DNA from: Chloroflexota bacterium
GTDB taxonomy: Bacteria > Chloroflexota > Dehalococcoidia > DSTF01 > JACRBR01
Reading direction: 5' to 3'
DNA: 17,514 nt
Assembly: GCA_016213125.1 (NCBI GenBank)
Contig: JACRBR010000264.1
Location: 1-17,514, forward strand
Shown here: positions 12,664 through 17,514 of the stretch, one piece after another
How positions within the stretch are numbered: position 1 is the stretch's first letter
How the letters are laid out: each line of letters opens with the position of its first letter
Notes under the pieces: model-generated
The model's database searches: none
Seen by the model: the letters and a program-made list of their open reading frames with translations, nothing else
What the model was told of the DNA's origin: nothing
Position numbers and translations under genes: made by a program

Positions 12664-14353
12664 ATGAGTAAACCAGACGACCGGATGACGTTCGATCATC
12701 TTGGCATTGGCGATGTTCTCAATCGCTACCGCCTGGCACTGCCTGTGAATCAGCGCGAGTTTTCTTGGGAAGAAGAACACGTCCGCGACCTGTTCAGCGA
12801 CTTGACGGGTGCCATTGCGGAGGCGGGCACGTATTTCCTCGGCACGATTGTGCTAACGCAGGGCGAGGGTGACGAACCAGAGGTGTCTGACGGCCAACAA
12901 AGGCTCGCAACGATCACGATCTTGCTGGCAGCAATTCGTGACTATTTCCATGGGCGCAAGGACGACACGGGTGCAATCGCTGCAGCCGTTCCTTATGGAA
13001 ATAGACCTGAAGACGACCAACGCCGTTCCGAAACTGCGCCTGAACGTGGACGACAATGAGTTCTTCACGCGGACTATCCTCCCTGTTCCCGGGGATCCTC
13101 AGCGAAACCTGGCGCCAACGCGCGAATCGCACCGGCGCATCCAGAAGGCGGCAGAGCTGGCATCACAGCACGTCGCCGACATCATCAAGCCGTACACGGC
13201 AGAAGCGCAACGCGTTGCCCGTCTTGTCGAGTGGGTTGAGTTCGTAAAGGGTGACGCCCTGGTGATTCTCCTGCGCGTCCCGAGCCACCTCAACGCCTTC
13301 GTGATGTTTGAGACATTGAATGACCGCGGGTTGCGAGCTTCGCAGGCAGACCTGATCAAGAACTACTTGCTGAGCCAAGCCGGGAACCGGAAGGCAGAGG
13401 CGCAGGCGAAATGGGCGGCCACGGTAGCTACTCTTGAATCGATCGGCCAAGGAGAACTTACCGTAACGTACCTACATCACTTCCTGATAGGTAAGTTTGG
13501 CCCGATGAGGGCGAGCGAGGTATACGAAAAAGTCCGCCTTCTCGTCGACACGTCTGCACGTGCGCTCGAGTTTACAGATGAAATATCGTCCGCGGCTCAG
13601 GACTATGCGGCCCTATGGAGCGATGCACACGCCAAATGGAACACCTACGGCTCGACAACGCGAAACTACGTTGCCACGATAAACCGTGACCTTCGCGTGG
13701 AGCAGATTCGGCCGTTGATGCTTGCTGTTGCTCGCCACTTCGACATGAAGGAGGCGCAGAGGGCTTTTCGTCTCTTCGTGTTCTGGTCCGTGAGATTCCT
13801 GATCGCTGGTGGTCGTGGTGGCCTCTTGGATCGGAATTATTCGGTAACGGCCCAGGAGGTGACCAATGGGAAGATCACGACGGCAAAGGGATTAACTGAC
13901 GCCCTGCAGCAGATCATCCCCAATGACACCATCTTTGAGGCTTTGTTCGCCGAAGCACGGGTGTCGCAGACGCAATTGGCGCGATACTACCTACGGGCCC
14001 TGGAAAGAACCGCGAAGGGCCAAACTGAGCCTGAGCTGATACCGAACGACGACGAACAGGTAGTCAATCTAGAGCACGTACTGCCCAACAATCCCCAGTC
14101 CTTCTGGCCCGATATTGACCCAGAAACAGCAAGCGCGTACTGGCGGAGGATTGGCAATCTAGTACTTCTTCAGGCAACGGTGAACTCAAACATCGGTAAC
14201 AAGCCATTCGACGAAAAGAAGAAGGCCTTTGCCAAGTCCGGCTTCTCGCTAACGTCGGAGGTGGCAGCTCAGGCGAAATGGGGTGTCTCGGAGATCGAGG
14301 AGAGGCAGCAACGGTTGGCCAAACTGGCGGTAAAGACTTGGCCCGTAAAGTGA
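12664..14353 (+). pseudogene. GmrSD-like DUF262-DUF1524 type IV restriction protein, split by one frameshift
   Basis: Joining two overlapping frames gives a normal single-chain protein of about 562 residues. The first frame (from ATG 12664) carries the DUF262 nuclease/NTPase signatures: QREFSW (30-35), YFLGTIVL, and the DGQQRLATITILLAAIRDYF block (77-95). The second frame, open to 14353, resumes at FLMEIDLKT and continues through LRLNVDDNEFF, FVMFETLNDRGL and the C-terminal DUF1524 HNH-like domain (NLEHVLPNN, then RIGNLVLL and NKPFDEKKKAF). The shift lies near 12973-12996, by one base. Proteins of this kind cut modified phage DNA. Base composition is visibly lower in GC than the flanks, suggesting transfer. 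There is no clear ribosome binding site before ATG 12664. It could be a broken gene or a single-base sequence error. Confidence 0.82.
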
Positions 14354-14402
14354 GCAGCTGAGTTGTGTCGTTGCGCCTTCCTGCTCGACACTCACAAACC
14401 CT

Positions 14403-15443
14403 CTACCAACGCGCTTTGTGCTCCTCGATCCACCCGAACACGTCGGCGATCTCGATCGTCTCCCCCGTGTCCGGCACCACCGTCCCCGAGTAGCGCCCGA
14501 ACATCTGGTGCACCTCCGACATGAGGATGCCAGTCTTCGCCTTCGCGACGCGCTCGTAGAACGGCACGAACCGCAGGTGCACGCGCTTTGACCTCGAGCC
14601 GATGCGCCATGGCTTCATGAAGTCGCGCTCGTCGTAGGCGAACGGGATCCCCTCGCCAATCTTCGACAGCAAGCCGTAGAGGCAGATGCCGTTTTCGGTC
14701 ATGCCGGTGCCGACGGTCCACTTCGCGCCCAGGTTCAGGCCCAGCGTGCGGCCGTCGGGGAGGCGTGTGCTCAGCGCGCCCCAGTTCCAGGCTGTGCTGT
14801 ACTTCCACACACCGCGCCCGAAGTCCAGCACGCCCCACGAGCTGCTGCGCTCCAGCCGGAACTTCTCCTTGCCGAGGAAGATGTTGCCGTGGACGGGCAG
14901 CGTGTTCTGCTTCGACGTGAACTGGAAGCGGTCGCGGCTCCACGGGATGACGACGTTCAGCGTCTCGTGGCCGCGGCGCTGTTCGGCCAGCAGGTCGGCG
15001 TGCAGGTCCACTTCGCCGAAGTCCGGCCAGTCGACCTGGATGCGCGTGCCGCGCGGCGTGTCGAGCAACGCCACGCGCCGCTCGCCCTGGTCGAAGACGA
15101 TGCTCTCGCGCACCGTCGGCGGCAGGTCGAGGGCGCCCGGCGGCAGGATCGCCGTCCGCTCGATGAAGCGCCCCTGGGCGGCGTGCGTCTCGAACTCCAG
15201 CAGATACACGAACGCCAGCACGTAGTGGTCGACGTCGGCGATGGTGGCCGAGAAGAAGACGCGGTCGTCGTGCACCGCCCAGTAGTTCCACCGCTTCTTG
15301 CGCGGCTCGTGGCCGGAGAGTTCACATGTGTGAAGCGGCTGCCGGCTCCAGCCGACGGCGTCGCGGTTCAGCCGCCCGCCCGCGTCGCACAGGTCGACGG
15401 GGCCGGTCAGCTCGGGCTCGTGCGTGGGTTCCAGGCGTGGCAT
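14403..15443 (-). CDS. DUF2804 family protein
   Basis: A 346-residue protein matching the uncharacterised DUF2804 family along its length. It has the opening ELTGPVDLCDAGGRLN, the WNYWAVHDDRVFFSATIADV block (52-71), and the GNIFLGKEKF, TAWNWG and AYDERDFMKPWRIG segments towards the C-terminus. There is no signal peptide and no membrane segment. Its many aromatic and beta-prone stretches suggest a beta-rich fold related to lipocalin/hydroxysteroid-type barrels, but that is only an impression. The ATG has no Shine-Dalgarno; a -10-like TAAGCT sits 7 nt upstream, which would fit a leaderless transcript. It is convergent with the DUF262 gene and divergent from lysA. Function unknown. Confidence 0.88.
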   Translation of the reverse strand: MPRLEPTHEPELTGPVDLCDAGGRLNRDAVGWSRQPLHTCELSGHEPRKKRWNYWAVHDDRVFFSATIADVDHYVLAFVYLLEFETHAAQGRFIERTAILPPGALDLPPTVRESIVFDQGERRVALLDTPRGTRIQVDWPDFGEVDLHADLLAEQRRGHETLNVVIPWSRDRFQFTSKQNTLPVHGNIFLGKEKFRLERSSSWGVLDFGRGVWKYSTAWNWGALSTRLPDGRTLGLNLGAKWTVGTGMTENGICLYGLLSKIGEGIPFAYDERDFMKPWRIGSRSKRVHLRFVPFYERVAKAKTGILMSEVHQMFGRYSGTVVPDTGETIEIADVFGWIEEHKARW

Positions 15444-15450
15444 CGCCGCC

Positions 15451-15456
15451 AGCTTA
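15451..15456 (-). promoter_or_regulatory. Candidate -10 box in front of the DUF2804 gene
   Basis: TAAGCT on the minus strand ends 7 nt before the ATG with no ribosome binding site between, the third case in the window of a TANNNT hexamer immediately upstream of a start codon. No -35 box is evident. Confidence 0.25.
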
Positions 15457-15471
15457 TCCCACGGGCTGCCT

Positions 15472-15499
15472 CACCGCAGAGGCGCAGAGGACGCGGAGA
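15472..15499 (+). repeat. Dispersed 'CGCAGAGGCGCAGAGGACGC' type intergenic repeat
   Basis: The segment from CACCGCAGAGG to GCGGAGA contains a repeated GCAGAGG unit. From memory, very similar short sequences occur in intergenic DNA of many unrelated bacteria. Only one copy is in this window, so repeat status here rests on that general knowledge. Confidence 0.4.
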
Positions 15500-15531
15500 T
15501 TAGGGAGGGATGCCCCTTGCCCGGGACCTCA

Positions 15532-15537
15532 TATACT
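15532..15537 (+). promoter_or_regulatory. -10 box upstream of lysA
   Basis: TATACT lies 59 nt before the lysA ATG, within the longest open frame, and supports the ATG at 15597 over the upstream start at 15510. No matching -35 is seen 17 nt upstream. The leader between contains the tandem TTGTCCC TTGTCCC. Confidence 0.4.
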
Positions 15538-15596
15538 CACACCAACTGGTCGCTAAACCCTTGTCCCTTGTCCCTTTTCCCTGGAACCTACCGCCC

Positions 15597-16922
15597 ATGG
15601 CCTTCGACCCGGCATACGCGACCATCTTCCCCCGCACGACCACGGTCGAGGCTGGCCGCATGCGCATCGGCGAGCTGGACGCGCAGGAGCTGACGCGCGA
15701 GTTCGGCTCGCCGCTGTACGTCTTCGACGAGACGGAGCTGCGGGCGGGGATGCGCGAGTACCGGCAGGCGTTCGAGAGCCGTCACGCCGACACCGAGGTC
15801 ACCTACGCCTCGAAGGCGTACCTCAGCCGCTTCATGGCCGCCGTCTGCCGCGAGGAGGGCATCGGCCTCGACATCGTCTCCGGCGGCGAGCTGGCGGTCG
15901 CGCTGGCGGCAGGCTTCCCCGTCGAGCACTGCCACTTCCACGGCAACAACAAGGGCGAGGAGGAGCTGCGCGAGGCGCTGGCAGCCGGGGTGGGCCGCAT
16001 CATCGTCGACAACGTCCACGAGCTGGAGCTGCTGGACCGCGTCGCCCGCGCGATGGGCAAGGTGCAGCCCATCATCCTGCGCCTCTCGCCCGGTGTCGAC
16101 GCGCACACGCACGCCAAGACGACCACCGGCACGCTCGACACGAAGTTCGGCCTGCCGATCTCGACCGGCCACGCCGCGCAGGCGGTCGCCGACGCGCAGC
16201 GCATGACGGGCGTCGACCTCGTCGGCCTGCATTGCCACCTCGGCTCGCCGCTGTTCGACATCGAGCCCTACGACGAAGCGAACGCCGTCATGCTGTCGTT
16301 CGCGGCCGAGATGGTCCGCGCGAACGGCCTGCGGCTGCGCGAGTACAGCCCCGGCGGCGGATTTGCATCGCAGTACGTCCGCGAGCGTCCCGCGCCCGAC
16401 ATCAACGTCTACGCCGAAGCCATCATCTCTTCGTTCAAGCGCCGCTGCGAGGAAAACGGTCTGCCGCTGCCGCACCTGTTCGTCGAGCCCGGACGCTCGC
16501 TCGTCGCGCGGGCGTGCGTCGCCCTGTACACGGTCGGCGCGCGCAAGCAGATCGAGGGGCTGCGGACGTGGGTGTCCGTCGACGGCGGCATGGCCGACAA
16601 CATTCGCCCGGCGATCTACGACGCGAAGTACGAGGCCGTCGTCGTCAACCGCGCGGACGACGACCCCGTCGAGACGGTGACCATCGCCGGCAAGTACTGC
16701 GAGTCGGGCGACATCCTCGTGAAGGACGCGCGCCTCCCCGCCACCTCGCCAGGCGACGTGATCGCGATGCCGGCAGCCGGCGCGTACGCGATCACCATGT
16801 CCAGCAACTACAACATGGCGCTGCGCCCGGCCATCGTCGTGGTGAACGATGGCAAGGCGCGCCTCATCCGCCGCCGCGAGACGTACGAGGACTTGCTGCG
16901 CACCGACGTGTGGGCTGAGTAG
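15597..16922 (+). CDS. lysA: Diaminopimelate decarboxylase
   Basis: A 441-residue PLP enzyme (fold type III, alanine racemase-like barrel plus beta domain) that makes L-lysine from meso-diaminopimelate. The PLP lysine is Lys73 in YASKAYL. The barrel shows GLDIVSGGELA (90-100), LHCHLGS (211-217), the phosphate-binding GGG (253-255) and EPGRS (297-301). The catalytic cysteine is Cys368 in YCESGD, contributed to the partner subunit's active site. VDGGMADNIRPAIYDAKY and the end MALRPAIVV fit DapDC rather than ornithine or arginine decarboxylases. The chosen ATG leaves a normal N-terminus, and a TATACT lies 59 nt upstream. No strong ribosome binding site is seen. The next gene begins 32 nt later on the same strand, so they may be co-transcribed. 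Confidence 0.95.
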   Translation: MAFDPAYATIFPRTTTVEAGRMRIGELDAQELTREFGSPLYVFDETELRAGMREYRQAFESRHADTEVTYASKAYLSRFMAAVCREEGIGLDIVSGGELAVALAAGFPVEHCHFHGNNKGEEELREALAAGVGRIIVDNVHELELLDRVARAMGKVQPIILRLSPGVDAHTHAKTTTGTLDTKFGLPISTGHAAQAVADAQRMTGVDLVGLHCHLGSPLFDIEPYDEANAVMLSFAAEMVRANGLRLREYSPGGGFASQYVRERPAPDINVYAEAIISSFKRRCEENGLPLPHLFVEPGRSLVARACVALYTVGARKQIEGLRTWVSVDGGMADNIRPAIYDAKYEAVVVNRADDDPVETVTIAGKYCESGDILVKDARLPATSPGDVIAMPAAGAYAITMSSNYNMALRPAIVVVNDGKARLIRRRETYEDLLRTDVWAE

Positions 16923-16954
16923 TCCGTAGTGAGTGGTTCTTAGAGGCTTCACCC

Positions 16955-17514
16955 ATGCCCGACAACCTGCATGTCCTCATCACATTTGCCCTCGAGGACG
17001 ATCTCGTCGCCCGCATCCGCGCCGTCGACCCGCGTATCGACGTCACGGTGCTCGGTTCAGAGCAACGGAAGCTCCTGCGCGGCTTCTCGTACCCCAGCGA
17101 GCGCGAGCAGGCGGCCGTTGCGGAGGGGCTGCACGGCGCCTTCGGGGCCGCCGACGTGGTGTTCGGTTTCTGGGGCGCCGAGCTGCACCAGGCCTTCACC
17201 GGTGCTGGCACGCTGTCCGACGTGGCGCCTCGCCTCAAGTGGATCCAGCTCACCAGCGCGGGCGCCGACCGCCTGCTGGGCAGCGGCTTCATCCAGCAGG
17301 GCGTGACCGTCACGACCGTCAGCGGGCTTCACGCGACGCCCATTGGCGAGTTCATCCTGCAGTCGATCCTGATGCTCGCGAAGAAAGCGCCGCAGTACAT
17401 GCGCTCGCAGGCCCGTCACGAGTGGTCGCGCTTCATGCCGCGCGAGCTGTACGGCGCGACTGTCGGCATCGTCGGCATCGGCAACATCGGCGCGGAGGCT
17501 GGGCGGCTGGCGAA
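16955..17514 (+). CDS. D-isomer-specific 2-hydroxyacid dehydrogenase, 3' end beyond the window
   Basis: The first 186 codons of a 2-hydroxyacid dehydrogenase open to the window edge. The N-terminal substrate domain contains LKWIQLTSAGADRLL (94-108) and TTVSGLHATPIGEFIL (120-135), both typical of the family. The NAD-binding Rossmann motif starts at VGIVGIGNIG (170-179). The catalytic Arg, Glu and His lie beyond the window. GAGG about 8 nt before the ATG serves as ribosome binding site. It follows lysA closely, but the reaction (phosphoglycerate, glyoxylate or another 2-keto acid) cannot be told from this half, so a role in amino-acid synthesis is only possible. Confidence 0.88.
   Translation, partial: MPDNLHVLITFALEDDLVARIRAVDPRIDVTVLGSEQRKLLRGFSYPSEREQAAVAEGLHGAFGAADVVFGFWGAELHQAFTGAGTLSDVAPRLKWIQLTSAGADRLLGSGFIQQGVTVTTVSGLHATPIGEFILQSILMLAKKAPQYMRSQARHEWSRFMPRELYGATVGIVGIGNIGAEAGRLA

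Noticed and set aside
12960..13010. Programmed frameshift in the DUF262 gene
   Set aside because: No slippery heptamer followed by a pseudoknot or internal Shine-Dalgarno is visible, and the family is normally one continuous frame; a plain indel is simpler.
12283..14353. c-di-AMP receptor and DUF262 gene as one signalling-defence system
   Set aside because: They are only 39 nt apart, but their base composition differs, the receptor is a core family with its own promoter, and no partner such as a cyclase or effector is present; proximity alone is not enough.

Overview
The window is GC-rich, densely coded bacterial DNA carrying genes on both strands. Its mix points to a Chloroflexota, probably Dehalococcoidia-like, genome: a class III CoA-transferase and a thiolase, exported thrombospondin-type-3/dockerin-like proteins ending in a 'GDQLL' duplex, a DUF1566 protein of the kind common in that group, and a single-chain glycyl-tRNA synthetase. 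The taxonomic call is inference from gene content and composition; there is no rRNA in the window and I saw no tRNA gene.

Layout. 1-1954 (minus): thiolase and, upstream, a long-form ribosome hibernation factor, each with a recognisable promoter. 2074-3640 (plus): methionine sulfoxide reductase B, a SAM methyltransferase and a GNAT acetyltransferase, the last two nearly abutting. 3637-7623 (minus): a block of exported proteins, made of two tandem paralogous TSP3/dockerin-like proteins (translationally coupled) and a two-repeat DUF1566 gene broken by a frameshift and a nonsense codon. 7696-9466 (plus): a CoA-transferase and a tiny double zinc-ribbon protein. 9395-10660: a gene-poor mobile patch built from three copies, in different states of decay, of a REP-associated Y1 transposase (RAYT) element, four 30-bp REP palindromes and a 136-bp duplication of the zinc-ribbon gene's 3' end. 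10665-12008 (minus): glycyl-tRNA synthetase, divergent from a cyclic-di-AMP receptor (12283-12624, plus). 12664-14353 (plus): a GmrSD-like DUF262-DUF1524 type IV restriction gene with one frameshift and visibly lower GC. 14403-15443 (minus): a DUF2804 protein. 15597-17514 (plus): diaminopimelate decarboxylase, then a 2-hydroxyacid dehydrogenase cut by the window edge.

How it fits together. Most intact genes are housekeeping or metabolic (acyl-CoA metabolism, lysine synthesis, tRNA charging, ribosome hibernation, oxidative repair, nucleotide signalling). The disrupted genes are all accessory: a surface protein, a transposase and a defence nuclease. Full-length reading frames can still be followed through each lesion, so these look like recent losses or sequence errors rather than old relics. 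The most unusual structure is the RAYT/REP patch, which holds a full element, an internally deleted derivative and an eroded remnant beside a duplicated piece of host gene. Several promoters of the TTGACN-17-TANNNT type are readable, and three genes have a -10-like hexamer 5 to 7 nt from the start codon, suggesting leaderless mRNAs.
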